Below, piece after piece: positions 44,683-55,789 of a DNA stretch of 64,000 bases. A model generated the notes under the pieces. It was not told the origin of the DNA. It saw only the letters and a list, made by a program, of their open reading frames with translations, and ran no database searches. Made by a program: the position numbers and the translations under genes. Origin of the DNA: Cryoendolithus antarcticus (taxonomy: Eukaryota > Ascomycota > Dothideomycetes > Cladosporiales > Cladosporiaceae); contig NAJO01000014.1 in NCBI GenBank assembly GCA_002077065.1, positions 682,001-746,000 of the forward strand, in the 5' to 3' direction. The first letter of the stretch is position 1; each line of letters begins with the position of its first letter.

Positions 44683-46708
44683 TGCGATTTTGGGTCTTGT
44701 CTGAGCACTGAGTGCTAGTCGAGGAGCCCTGTCAGTCTGTATGTGGTAGACGATGGGTGATCAAAAGCTCGAAGGATGTATGAGTATCGAGGAGAAGAGT
44801 AGTCTACTAATGTCACAGGATTGAGTGGGGGTAGGAGATGGAGAGCAGTGCGTCAAATGAAGTGTCACGGCTCTCAACAAAAGCAGGCGTTGTACATGTT
44901 ATCACATGACAATTGTCACAAGTGACGAGCGTGCAAGAGTCAAGTGAACTCGATTCGCTGCGAATGAGCCGTCTCAATGAGGTCGGGCGCTGAGTCTGAG
45001 GACCTGCCTTCAGGATTGCGCACTCATCGCGTTTGACGCAGCAGGTCACTGAGTGGCCTTGTTAGTAGAGTAGAAGCTACATTTCAGTTCGCTGCCCGGC
45101 AAACTCGCAAGACCTTGTCAGCATGCTCAGGCGTACTGAAAAGATAAGAAGTGTTGAGACCAACTATCGATCAGAGCTTTGCTGAGTGGCTGCATGATCG
45201 GGAAGTGGCTACCTTCATTTATCCGAGATTATCAGCTTCAGGAAAGCTGCCTGGGCAATGGGCGTAGCCACAGGCATGGTCCCCCCACTCATAGCATTCG
45301 ATGCTTTGAACGCTGCGAGTGATCGACGCGCCGACATCGTGACACCCGTCCACAAGCTCCTTATATGGACAGCTTCGCAGCGAAAGTCGTGACCAGGTCC
45401 TCTTGACTGGTGATATCGCCCACCACTGAGCTGGAGGCATTGCCAGGCAGCATGCACCTTTCGTACCTCTATTATTCAACTACTTGACCGCGGTGCTGGC
45501 TGCGCGCGTACTTGCCAGACTGTTTCGTCGACTTCAGCGGCGTCGTATGGCCACGACGACTAGCAGCCGGTGCGATGTGAGTCGTTCGCTTTGGACGACT
45601 GACTGCGCTTGTTCACATGCTGCAGGCGATATTTCAGGCAGTGTGTCGGTGATCGCGCATGACATCGGCAATCCTTGTCCTGAAGCACTCGATGGCGATG
45701 TCCAATTTGTGACTTTGAGGCATGCTCGGCAGACCCTCGAGTAGCCACGCCCCGACGTCGTGCTCGCCTACCATGCGCGCAGGTCAACGGAACGTGAAAG
45801 ACGTGCAGAGACATGCTCAGCGACTGGTAGTCTCAGTCGGAAAGATGCATTCAGTCAGGTACTTGGTTGGTCTGTTGACCCGAAACCATCTCTTTCCGAA
45901 GTCTCGTAGAGGCGCTTCAACGCGCGGGCATAGCGGTGAATGGGATTCGACGACACGATAGGGGATGCGTGCCAGACTAAGATGGATCATGCTGCCACCC
46001 AACACTACTTCTCCTTGGGCGAAGGATACGGCGACTGATGAGAGCACCGCCTGCATATCAGGCAGGTGGAGGAGCTGGTGGGACGTCAGCAGAGACAGGA
46101 CGCCGCATGAGCTGTGACACAAGATCGTCGGCTATCCTTTCTCTTAGTTTCAAGCTACCGGCATCTCTCGCCGTTGTCGGTATCGGGAGTCCATAGATGC
46201 CAGCCGCGATGCTCAGCGAAGTGACAAGGTAGACGCAAAGCCACGAGCCATCTGCTCGCCATCGACATTGATCCATTTCGATAGCACATTAGCCAATTCG
46301 TGTGATCGTCCGCGACGAAGAAAGAGTCGTGCGCAGACAGTCTCCGGTGCATAACCATCTTGATCGCGGAGAATGGGAGGAGAACGCGTGTAGTGGACGA
46401 GAATAGGATGCAGGACGTGGAAGTAGTAAGTACATCGCACTGCACCCATGACGAGCTCTCATCACAATTGCAAACAGACAGTCTGCAAGGCTACTTCACG
46501 AAAGTTGAAGATAGATTGTTGCAACCCAGCGGTGCGTAATTAGGATGGGATCAGAGGGAATGCCAAGCATTAGCTTCAAACGTGGCGTCACGTGATGATA
46601 ATTGCATATGAGAACGCTGAACGAAGACGTCGATGTAGGTGCAGTGAAGTTGTATTGCAATGTACTATGTAGACGAACAAACTGTGACCCTCTTCGGATG
46701 TACAGCAT
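44683..46708. other. 2 kb without supported gene
   Basis: Many short frames but none convincing. At 46058-46449 two overlapping minus-strand frames have faintly protein-like composition (KWINVDGEQMARGFA in one, IAAGIYGLPIPTTARD in the next) and may be a decayed fragment, too weak to call. Confidence 0.4.
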
Positions 46709-48337
46709 CTAGTACTCCTTAGTCTCAATTGCGGCGCCACGCTTCTCGCTCATGTCCACAGTATCGAGGCCACCCATCTCGGCAGCAAGCTCCTTCGACT
46801 TCTGGTTTGCGGCAGCACCACCCACAAGGGCGTTGTCTCCGTCGAAGTGCTTGGCGATTTCCTCGAGAGGAGTGTATCGGGTCTCGATGTAGAACCAGTA
46901 GACAATGAACAGCTCGAAGGCAAGGAAGGCATCGTAGACGATGTAATACTTCCATCCGATGTGGTCCAAGGCAATGGGGTTGACGTACTGGTTGAAGAAG
47001 AGCGCGATGTCTACCATAAGGAACATGGCGGTCATGCCCTTAGCACGGAGGCTGTAGGGCAAGATCTCAGCGGAGTAACCGACAAGGAGACCAGACCAAG
47101 CCATGTTGTACCAAACGTAGTAGATGAAGATCATGGCAATAACGGCATGGCCGCCAGCCTTGGATCCACGCTCGACGTACGACCAGGTGCAGATGGTCCA
47201 GGAGACGTAGGTGACAAGCATGCCGGCGGTGGATGTCAGGAACAGAGTGCGCCGACCGATGCGGTCAACGACGAAGCACTGGCCAGTGGCGACAATGATG
47301 TTCAGGATTTGCAGGCAGCCGTTGATGACGAGCTGGACGTTGGAGTTGGTGATGCCAACTGAGTCGAAGACCTTGTTGAGGTAGTAGGATGCAATACCGT
47401 TGCCAGACCACTGCGAGAAGAGACCCATGGACAGCAGGATAATGAGACGGTGACGGTTACCCTTGGTCTTGACCAACTCGAGCCAGCCATTGGACTCGAA
47501 CTCTTGCTCGAGCTTGATGGTGTCCTTGATCTCCTGGAGCTCGATCTGCACGACCTCATCCTCGAGGTTACCGTTGGCGTGAACCTTGGCAAGGACCTGG
47601 TGAGCCTTCTCCATGCGGCCCTTGGCAATGAGCCAACGTGGCGACTCGGGCACGAACCAGACGAACCCAAGCTGGAGTAGGGAAGGAAAAGCCTGGACCA
47701 GCGAAGGGACACGCCAGCACCAGTCGTTGTTGATGTGGTTGGTGCCGAAAGTGAGCCATGCGGCCACGAATGAACCTATGTACCAGGTGGTATTGTAGAT
47801 CGTGGTGAACGTGGCGCGGTGCTGAGGATGCGCAAGCTCAGTCACCAAAAGTGGCGAAGAGCCGTGTGCAATGGCGATACCGAAACCGAGGAAGAACCGG
47901 GCGGCGATGAACATCTTGATGTTGACGGAGATCGTTTGAAGTACCACACCCACGAGCATGATAACGCAACCAATGCAGACACCAGTGCGGCGACCGAGGA
48001 TGTCGGCAGTGTACGGGACAATGGGGATGGCAACGAGAGATCCGATGGACATGATGCAAGCGAGTAAGCCGAGTTCAGAACCGTGGGGGTGACCGAAATC
48101 TATCAATTGTTAGAGCACGCTCATAAAATCTCGGGTATTGGATTACTTACAGTCTTGCCAGATGGTGAGTGACTGGAGACCGTTGACCATGGAGCCATCG
48201 TAACCATTGGTCGCAGAGGTCAACACGACGAAGCACAAGCAGATGTAGGTCTTCCGGAGACCGGGATCCTTGTACCAGGTGACGGCTGGGAACTCACGCC
48301 CAGCCAGACGGAAGGTACCCTTGGTAGGTGCCTCCAT
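46709..48337 (-). CDS. MFS sugar transporter (lactose permease/hexose transporter-like)
   Basis: Plasma-membrane proton-sugar symporter or facilitator of the fungal sugar porter family. Exons 48337-48151 and 48099-46709 (minus strand) give 525 residues; the 51-nt intron (GTAAGT...GATAG) restores IWQDYFGHPHGSELGLL. Sugar-porter signatures are present: ADILGRRTG in loop 2-3, RFFLGFGIAIAHGSSPLLVTELAHPQHRA, PESPRWLIAKGR in the central loop, QWSGNGIASYYL in TM7, DRIGRRTLFL in loop 8-9, and the final YIETRYTPLEEIAKHFDG. About twelve membrane segments can be counted. The LacP-like subgroup is suggested by overall sequence; the substrate is uncertain. It lies alone between two gene-poor intervals, with no catabolic gene next to it. 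Confidence 0.92.
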
Positions 48338-51018
48338 CGCAGCGGTAATGTGCTGTTAGTGGGGGTGGAGGTAGGGATAGGATGTTCTCAAGAGTCGCCC
48401 AGGACTTGACAAGACAACACTCAGGAGCGAGAGACCTGTGCAGAGAAAGAGAGTGATGGCTGGGCATTGTATGACCTTTATGAGGGCCCTGCAACCACTG
48501 CCTCCGCTGCAGCGGTGATCCATTCATCCTGTTTAGCCGGCATGAGGTGTAGCAGGCGAGCAGTGCACATCCGGTATAGACCAGCGTCCCGCAGACGGAC
48601 ACGAAACGCCACAATTTGGAGTGTCGCATGGCTCCAGCTGGGGGAGACCCACGGGGCCGAGGACAGTCTGGGCGCGGGCCAGTCAATCACGAGTGCTGCG
48701 GAGCCAATTAGCGGCTACCCAGCGCAGACCATACAACCATGTCAACCCATGTCTTGCCGCAGTAAGCTAGAGTGAGATCGGAATAAGAGCATTTTCACCC
48801 GCTTCTCCAGGTGCTTCTCTCCACGATGTTGGGTGGTCGGGACGGGAAGCGTGCAGGTAGCGTGGTCGTTCACGGCTAAATCCAAGCTTTTCTACCCAGA
48901 GTTCCAAGAGTCAGTAAGCTCGCATTGGCAGATTTTGTCGCGTGGCAACAAAGTCAATCACCAGCGAGATCTCCCTCAGTACGGCAATGAGTTATGTTGA
49001 GTCTCTGCATGAGAGGTGGCGATGCACATCTGTTATCGGAGTGGATACGGAACATGCACTTGTGTGCTCGACCTGAAGTGCGTGCATCTGCCGTGCTGGC
49101 TTAAGACCCACCACACATCCGGAGCTAGTGCACGTGAGCAGATGTCGTTCGGCGATCCCTACTCCCATACTCTACACTGCTTCATCAAGCGACTGGTACA
49201 CGCGATCTGATCTCGGACCACTGGCCGTGCCACCGTGCTTCTGGCTCACGTGTCCCGTCGCATCTCGCGTGCTGTGCGGCGTCGCAACAAGTCGTACCAC
49301 AAGCAGAAGCTGTAAGATTTGCATATACCGGCAGAGAGGTCCGAAAGATGACTGACCCATGCCAGAGATTACAAGGCTGTCACCGTGATTGGCATAGCAG
49401 GGTAAATCCTTCACTCGCTTGCATTGGTGGCGTCTTTGCCAAGCTGCATGACAGAACTCCACTCTTGACCTTGACAAGAGTCAGGAACAAGACTTTGAAG
49501 GCCCAAGAGTTCATATCCACATATTTGAAGTCGAAGGCTTGATCTCACCTCTCCATAGTCGATCTTATGTGGCGTAGGTATTGTTGCAAAGGCGGGGAAC
49601 TTGAAGCTGGACGGAAAGACATCACCTCGTTTCGCTGGACGCACATGTAGCCAACACACCCACACTTCTGATACTGCATTAAGTCTGCTACTCATATCAT
49701 GCGGCACAGCGCGAGCACCGTAAGGCGTTCTCTGTTATGCAGCGTTCCTTGAATCAGATTGCACACAGGCCCCTGTACCAACAACATGCGCTGCCAACGT
49801 GGTTTCAGAACGCGCCTTCTGGGCTGGGCGGCTAATATATATTAAAGTGTGCATATAAAGTGCTGCACCACCTTCGTCAATGCACCCCATAAATACTTTC
49901 GCAGAGGTTGCCGCATCAGTCCTTTGCGGCTTCCGCTCAACCGGAGACGATCGAGCACCTGAACGGCATAGTCGCGCTCTCGTCGGCGTCATTAGAAAAG
50001 TTCTCTGTTTGTCTCAGCCTCAGGAGCAATTCTGCCAGTTACCACATGTAGCCGCATAAGGGCCGCCCAGACCCTTGATATGGTCAAGCACGATCAGCCG
50101 CGAGACAGATCGCCTGGTGTGCCGTGTCCCGGCAGCTTGGTGTCCAGATGCAGCGGAACATGCAATTCATTAGTAGACTGGTGCGAAGCCATCTAGCGCC
50201 CTTCACCAGAGTCTAGATGCTGCGGTATATAGACTCACCCCATGGCGGATGGTGCGATGCCGTAACGCACGATGTTCACGTGCTGACTGCGACGTGATGG
50301 AGACTGCACATGTCTGCGGCAAGGTCGATTAGGTAAGGCGACAATCGCAAGCGATGACAATAAATCTATCATAGACACGTCGCATTCCGAGACCACCTTT
50401 GCTATGCCTTGCAGCCCAGATTAGTTCCCAACGCCGCTTGCTCGACCAGCTCATCAGTCCAATCGATCAAATGTCCGTGGCGTGCTTTTAATCGACTCGT
50501 ACTGTACCGCTCAATTTCCGTGATTGGTCAAGGGAGACAATGGCTTGGGCCCCGAGACCGCTTAAATCTCATGGATGCGCACAATACAGCACCACCTTCG
50601 CCAATAATGTATTCCAGCATGTGCTCGCGTGTGAGATACGTAAATGCTCGAACACGCTCTCTGCCTCCTGCGCTACTGAGCATTATGCTTGATCAAGCCT
50701 GCAGTATGATAGACAGCCTGGCATTCACTTGATTAGCTTCAACACCGTATCATTTTCGTGCTCGACCCGTCAGATGGACTCTGCCGCGAGCCGCAAGAGA
50801 ATCGAATCCACCAAGCATGTTCACTGACGGCCGCCAGGTGGTTCGCTTGATATACGAGTACCGGGCGTAGTGGTATCAGATCTGTCCAGCGCGCTTCGAG
50901 AGGGGCAATGCACTTCAACGCCCCGGATAGCGGCAGCATGCGGCAGAATTTACCAACGTAGACCTGCGTCGCTACTGCGTCGCTATATCAATCGCATCTA
51001 GACGCCGTGGATATGTAT
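48338..51018. other. 2.7 kb gene-poor interval
   Basis: Upstream region of the sugar transporter. Dozens of short frames, none above about 107 codons with any domain, splice logic or unusual composition. No tRNA-like cloverleaf was recognised by eye. It runs directly into the tandem repeat array. Confidence 0.45.
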
Positions 51019-51850
51019 GTATACGCGCCGCAGGTCGGCCAGCACGACGTCCTCCCTCGCAAGCTCTAATCTTGGCTCTGCGTACACGATGAGACGTCTC
51101 AGACTGCAAATCATCTTGGCGACTCCGCTACACAGGAAATATCCCTGCAAATGCTCCTAGGCGACAGATTGACTAAGAGGCACAGCTAGGTGGCTGCACA
51201 CGCGCCGCACGCCAGCCGCTACGACGCCTCACCTCGAGATCTGATGCTGGCTATACTGGAGCGTGAGAGGCGCCTCGTAGGTCATCATGGCAGCTCCGCC
51301 CCGAGGGCTGTCCCCGCGAATGGTGATGGAAAGCGATTTCATCAAGAGGCACAGCTAGTAGACTGTACACGCGCAGCACGTCGGCCGCTACGACGTTTCA
51401 CCTTGAGATCTGATGCTAGCTATACTGGAGCGTGCGAGGCGCCTCGTAGGTCATCTTGGCAGCTCCGCCATGAGGTCTGTCCCCGCAAATGCTCCTGGAA
51501 AACGGATTGATCAAGAGGCACAGCTAGTTGACTGTACAGGCGCCGCAGGCAGCCGGCGCAACGTTCAGCCTCGAGGTCTCATGCTAAGTATACTGGAACG
51601 TGCGCCGCGCGCTGGAGGTCATCTTGGCTGCTCCGCCCTGGGAGATGGATTGGCCGAGACGCACCGCTGGGTGACTGTATACGCGCCGCACGGCGGCCGG
51701 CACGATGACCTACCTCGCGAGGTCCACTCTTAACTCTGCTCGACTGTACGAGGCGCCCCGTGTGTCAGCTTGGCAGCTCCGCCCTGGTAGATATGCTTGC
51801 AAATGCTCACAGGAGGCGGAGTGACCAAGAGGCACAGCTGGGCTCCGCCA
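51019..51850 (+). repeat. degenerate tandem array of ~169-bp units
   Basis: About five diverged head-to-tail copies. The anchor AAGAGGCACAGCTAG starts at 51175, 51344 and 51513 (169 bp apart), with diverged versions near 51655 and at 51827. A second anchor, ACGCGCCGCA followed by CGGCC, recurs near 51021, 51199, 51368, 51538 and 51680. A third, TCATCTTGGCAGCTCCGCC or close variants, occurs once per unit. One unit is shorter (about 142 bp). The array is GC-rich. Because 169 is not divisible by three, the open frames through it drift between units and are not evidence of a protein. Confidence 0.85.
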
Positions 51851-52116
51851 CGCAGTTCCTTGACCTGGAGCAGTGGGCGGCGCGTATGAGTCGAGCGTCA
51901 GATCCTCGCGTCGACCTCTATGTCAGTAGCAATACCCTCCCAGGGACTTCTCGTCCGTGGTATAAGAAGAGCGCCTATCCGCTGCTTCAAAAACTCTTCT
52001 CACAGCAAAACAATCCGAGACATTCCATCACTACAGTCCACACAACAACGCACGGCATCCATCTCAGCCCCAGATCTTTCACCTTGAACAACGTCATACA
52101 TCATACATCATACATC

Positions 52117-52593
52117 ATGTAAGTCTTGACATACATCTGGCTGTCCTAGAACGAATCGCTGACCGTGTCAACTCTTCCTCGCAGGCAGACCACAGTCGCC
52201 ATCACCCTCGTGCTCAGCGCCATGGCCTCCACGGTCTGGTCCTACCAACCTTGCGCCGATGGCGAAGTCGGAACCGGCATCAGCTACAGCTGTGGTGCCG
52301 GGGGCACTCTCACCTACGGCTGCTCGGCCAAACTGGGCGCGATCTTCAATCCCACCTGCACCGTGATCGACAGCAACGTCGCCAAAACGCATATCGGCGA
52401 TACCTGCGGAGTCCCTTACCAGCATGGCTCGACTGTATCGTGCGGCCCTACAGGTGGGACGATGAACGTGATCTACAACGGTAGGGAGTACGGCAACTGC
52501 TACACACCTGCTCTCGGCGAGGGGTCTTGCAGTTATACCTCTGGTATCAGCAGCATTTATCAACTGGTGCAGACCTGTTGCAAGCCGCTTTGA
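52117..52593 (+). CDS. cysteine-rich small secreted protein with split start codon
   Basis: The preferred model starts with AT at 52117-52118, followed by a 66-nt intron (perfect GTAAGT donor, CTCGCAG acceptor at 52184), and exon 52185-52593 beginning with G, so the ATG is rebuilt by splicing. This gives 136 residues starting MQTTVAITLVLSAMASTVWS, a strong signal peptide. Without splicing, the frame has no ATG before the internal ATGGCC. The mature part has ten cysteines, including a terminal CC pair (QTCCKPL), and is Gly/Thr/Ser-rich. It looks like a disulphide-rich apoplastic protein or effector; no family is recognised. The tandem repeat array ends about 270 bp upstream. Confidence 0.75.
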
Positions 52594-53085
52594 GGACCCA
52601 AGTGAGTTCGGAGGGGTGGAATTGGAGCACTAGAGACCGGGAGACGATGTGGGAGAGATGGTACGACGAATGGAGACGTCCGCTTTGCTACACACTCTTT
52701 CTGTAGCCTTTGTTGATAGACCGCTCATAGAAAATTGAGCACATTTGTGATGACATACCCACTGCTTCCAGGCGTGATTTGCGAATCTTCGTTTGAAAGT
52801 CTCCCTGCCAAAGAAGTGCATATTGTCTGATCTTCATGCTCTTGCTCATCAACGCGTCAAAGTTCCCTAGCTTGGACCGCAAAGACAACTTCTGTGTCTG
52901 TATGCATTCGCCTCCCATGGCGGGAGGCGCGGCGCCGGCAAGCACACTGATCATGTGCTTAACGGAGTGGACCAGTGTGGACTGTGAATGCCCACGGCAA
53001 GGCTGACAGGGCGGCACAATGATCGCAAGTAATGACAGTCATGGTCTAACGAGTGTATTGACTCGAGTGGTGAGATCTGCCTATG
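52594..53085. other. convergent intergenic region
   Basis: Lies between the 3' ends of the cysteine-rich secreted protein (+) and the RS-tailed protein (-). Nothing else supported. Confidence 0.45.
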
Positions 53086-53712
53086 TCAATCGGACTCTTG
53101 ATGCCTCTTGATGGACCGACTCCTTGATCTACTCGACTCATCGACCATGGTGTGCCTCGAAGATCGAATCGCACTTCTTGGACTCCGTGATCGGTCACGA
53201 ACGACGCTCCCTTGAAATCCAAAGTTGCTGCGATGTCGCGCGTTGAAACTTGGTGCGGAGAACGCATCTGAACGCTGCCCCTCTAGCAATGCAAGATCGC
53301 CTGTTTGGCCAACGACTTCAACCGCAGCCTCTTCGAGTAATATGCCCATTGCAAGAAGCGCAGTCTCGTCGAGGCTCCTCACATCATGCTCTCCACCGTC
53401 TGGCATCGCGTGCGCGTAGAAGTCGCTGGCATACGCATGAATCGCCTTTAGCAGATCGGAACTCGGCAACCGTTGGTCAAGCCGTAGCTGGCGATCAGCG
53501 GCATACACGTCGTCTTCCTGGTAGCGTACTGGTGCACCTTGCCGACGAAAAAGCACTTCCTCGGGCGAGATCGTGATGTTGGGAGTAGTCGTGGTGTCAC
53601 GAGACGTCGTAGGTCTGCTGTTGCTGACGAAACCTTCGTAGCCTGCACGGCCAGCGACTGCATCATAGACTGAGACCAGCTGTCGCTGAGCTAGGTCCTC
53701 TCCAGCTGCCAT
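53086..53712 (-). CDS. conserved fungal protein with RS-rich tail
   Basis: Single exon, 208 residues from the ATG at 53712. A disordered N-terminus contains Thr/Ser runs. The central block (SPEEVLFRRQGAPVRYQEDD, DQRLPSSDLLKAIHAYASDF, and RSLDETALLAMGILLEEAAVE) looks like a conserved helical domain, which I associate with uncharacterised Pezizomycotina nuclear proteins. The C-terminus is rich in Arg-Ser pairs (RDRSRSPRSAIRSSR, SRSRSRSIKRH), as in splicing or RNA-associated nuclear proteins. No catalytic motif, signal peptide or membrane segment. The function is not known; nuclear location is an inference from the RS tail. Confidence 0.78.
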   Translation of the reverse strand: MAAGEDLAQRQLVSVYDAVAGRAGYEGFVSNSRPTTSRDTTTTPNITISPEEVLFRRQGAPVRYQEDDVYAADRQLRLDQRLPSSDLLKAIHAYASDFYAHAMPDGGEHDVRSLDETALLAMGILLEEAAVEVVGQTGDLALLEGQRSDAFSAPSFNARHRSNFGFQGSVVRDRSRSPRSAIRSSRHTMVDESSRSRSRSIKRHQESD

Positions 53713-54384
53713 GGCAAGATAATTTGATCCACCTCAATATTCGGACACTTGGTCGTCAACGGTGCCAGAGACTATACGGTACACACATGCGTACAGGCGC
53801 TGCAACTTCCAAAGTCAGTCCCCATATTTAGCCGACCAATGAGAGCGCGCGGACGCAACCGCTTCATCGACTTCGAAACCTCCCACTGCAAATAACTTGT
53901 TCATACGCTCTTCTCCACGACGCGGTCTTAGCCATAATCGATTGGCCTGGACACACGCTCCTCGACGCTGATGTCGTAGTACTAGGCGTAGCTGATACGC
54001 AATACACTGCACGTCAGCGCCTATCGCGCTTCTTCGTCGCTATGCAATCGCTGGCTAGGTCAAACGCGAGGTCGAGTCTGTTTTCGTGCATCGTTCTGCT
54101 CTCTTAAAAGTCGCTTTAACGCACCAGACGTGTCAACGCGTGAACAGCGCGGTTACGTACGCGGTCACTCACCCAACTGTCAGACTTCACCAGACTAATT
54201 GACGACTTTACCTTCTCTTCACTCTAGGCTTCTCACGGACACAGCATTATAACGGCTTACAATTGTGACTAGGCGTATAGCAGCTCTACGTGTCATCTGA
54301 TTATTCCGGCGGAGCGAGCATCCTGGACATCTGTAACCAAGACTGAGTCTTCGATGCCGGACTTGTAGGGGTATATATCCAAGT
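53713..54384. other. intergenic
   Basis: Promoter of the RS-tailed protein and 3' UTR of the SWIB-domain gene. No feature seen. Confidence 0.45.
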
Positions 54385-55402
54385 CTACTCATCCTGCGCA
54401 TACAGGTGATCTCGTAGCAGCTTGTTCATGGTGAACATATGCACCTTGTCCTGCTTGAACACGTTATGCATTTTCTCATCGCATCGGATCTGCCGCTTGT
54501 CGCTCGGGTCCTGCAGATCGCGCTCCTTCACGTATGCCCATATTCGTTTCACTGTTTGTGGTCGAGAGAGTGAGCTTTCGCCTAGAAGCTCTGCTAGGGG
54601 TTCCGAGAGGGTTAAAGGTTTCTACTAGGTTATCAGCATGGGCAATCGGTCCTTGCAGCGTAGAGCAACACACATGAAAGGCTCCAGTCTTCGGTCGTTC
54701 AGGCTTCGCAGTCCCGCTCTCAAGCTCACTGTCGTCGTCCGCGCCTAGCTTCGCGACGCTCTTCTTCTTAGGCTTCTTCTCCTTCTTGACAGCAGCCTTC
54801 CGCTTTGCGCCTCCGCCTCGCGTCGATCGGCTGTTAACCGCATTGAGCTCGGCTTGCAATCGCGCAGCATACTCGGCGTCAGTCTCGGCTTCTGCCTTGC
54901 TGATCTTCTTCTTCGGCTTCTTCTTTGGGGGCGTGTCGATCACGGAGCTTAGGTCGTCGTCGTCGTCCGAGTCGGCTTTCCGCTTCTTGCGAGGAGGCGT
55001 GTCGCCGCCATGCGTATGTCCGTTCGTTGTTGGGGCTGGTTCTGCGCGTTCTGGGGAGGCTGCGTTCGTGTGCACCTTGTCGAAGCGCTCCATGATGAGC
55101 TTGGTGATCGCATCCTTGGCCGACGTGAGTAAATGTCGCCCTTGACTAGTGTTGGGACCGAAGACCAACCTTGTGGGGTGTCAGATCGACGCCGACTTTC
55201 TCCTGTAGTGCCTTTCGAATGCGCTTTGCAGAGACCGTCGTCAGGTCTGCGGTAGCCAATATGTCGTCGATGATCGTGGCGTATGCAGCCTCCGTCTCCA
55301 ACGGCACTGTTGCGGATATGTCAGTCAATTCCGGCCTAGATCATGCTCTGTAGGGCGACTCATTGTAAGTCTGAAGCACATGTACTTACACGTTTGCGCC
55401 AT
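54385..55402 (-). CDS. DEK-C and SWIB/MDM2 domain protein (Uaf30/Tri1-like)
   Basis: Nuclear chromatin-associated protein resembling yeast Uaf30 (RNA polymerase I upstream activation factor) and Tri1. Exons 55402-55390, 55306-55170, 55114-54674 and 54621-54385 (minus strand) give 275 residues; introns are 83, 55 and 52 nt. The first exon codes only MAQT plus one base. A DEK-C-like helical domain comes first (ETEAAYATIIDDILATADL, then AITKLIMERFDKV). The middle is Lys-rich and disordered with several basic clusters (PPKKKPKKK, EKKPKKK) that fit nuclear localisation. The SWIB domain is restored by the last splice: KPLTLSEPLAELLGESSLSR, VKRIWAYVKERDLQDPSDKR, IRCDEKMHNVF, ending MFTMNKLLRDHL. Choice between Uaf30 and Tri1 needs a phylogeny. 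Confidence 0.9.
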
Positions 55403-55789
55403 TGTGTGCTACTCTATGCGCCCCAAGTCCAATGGCTGGGCCCTGATCGCAACTAGAATGTTGTACTGCTGCAAGTAGTATCGCCTGGGTATAATATCAC
55501 ATCGAGCGACCGTTCAACTATCAGCATATATGTCGCAAGCGCGAACAGACTCAAGGGAGTGAACGCTGTGTCCTTGGATGTGAATGAATGCAGCAAGTGA
55601 CTGCTCGCGCAGTGATGATCGTCCGGCCGTGGAGCTCGCGATTAGAGTTGATGGCGCGGCCCGAGCTTCCGGCAGCTTGGCACGACTCACACTGCGGCCA
55701 AGATTCCGCCACGAGGAACCTCGAATTTTGGTGGTGAGGACGGGGTCGCATCGAGAAGGTGGACGAACTTTCGACACACAACCGCAATC
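55403..55789. promoter_or_regulatory. shared promoter of SWIB gene and eIF3b
   Basis: The 387 bases between divergent starts contain both promoters and 5' leaders. No specific site identified. Confidence 0.4.

Noticed and set aside
46058..46449. Two overlapping minus-strand frames resembling a decayed gene fragment
   Set aside because: Signal too short and no intron or homology logic links them.
51190..51733. Open frames through the tandem array, resembling a repeat protein
   Set aside because: The repeat period is not a multiple of three, so the frame changes between units; the openness is due to GC-rich sequence.
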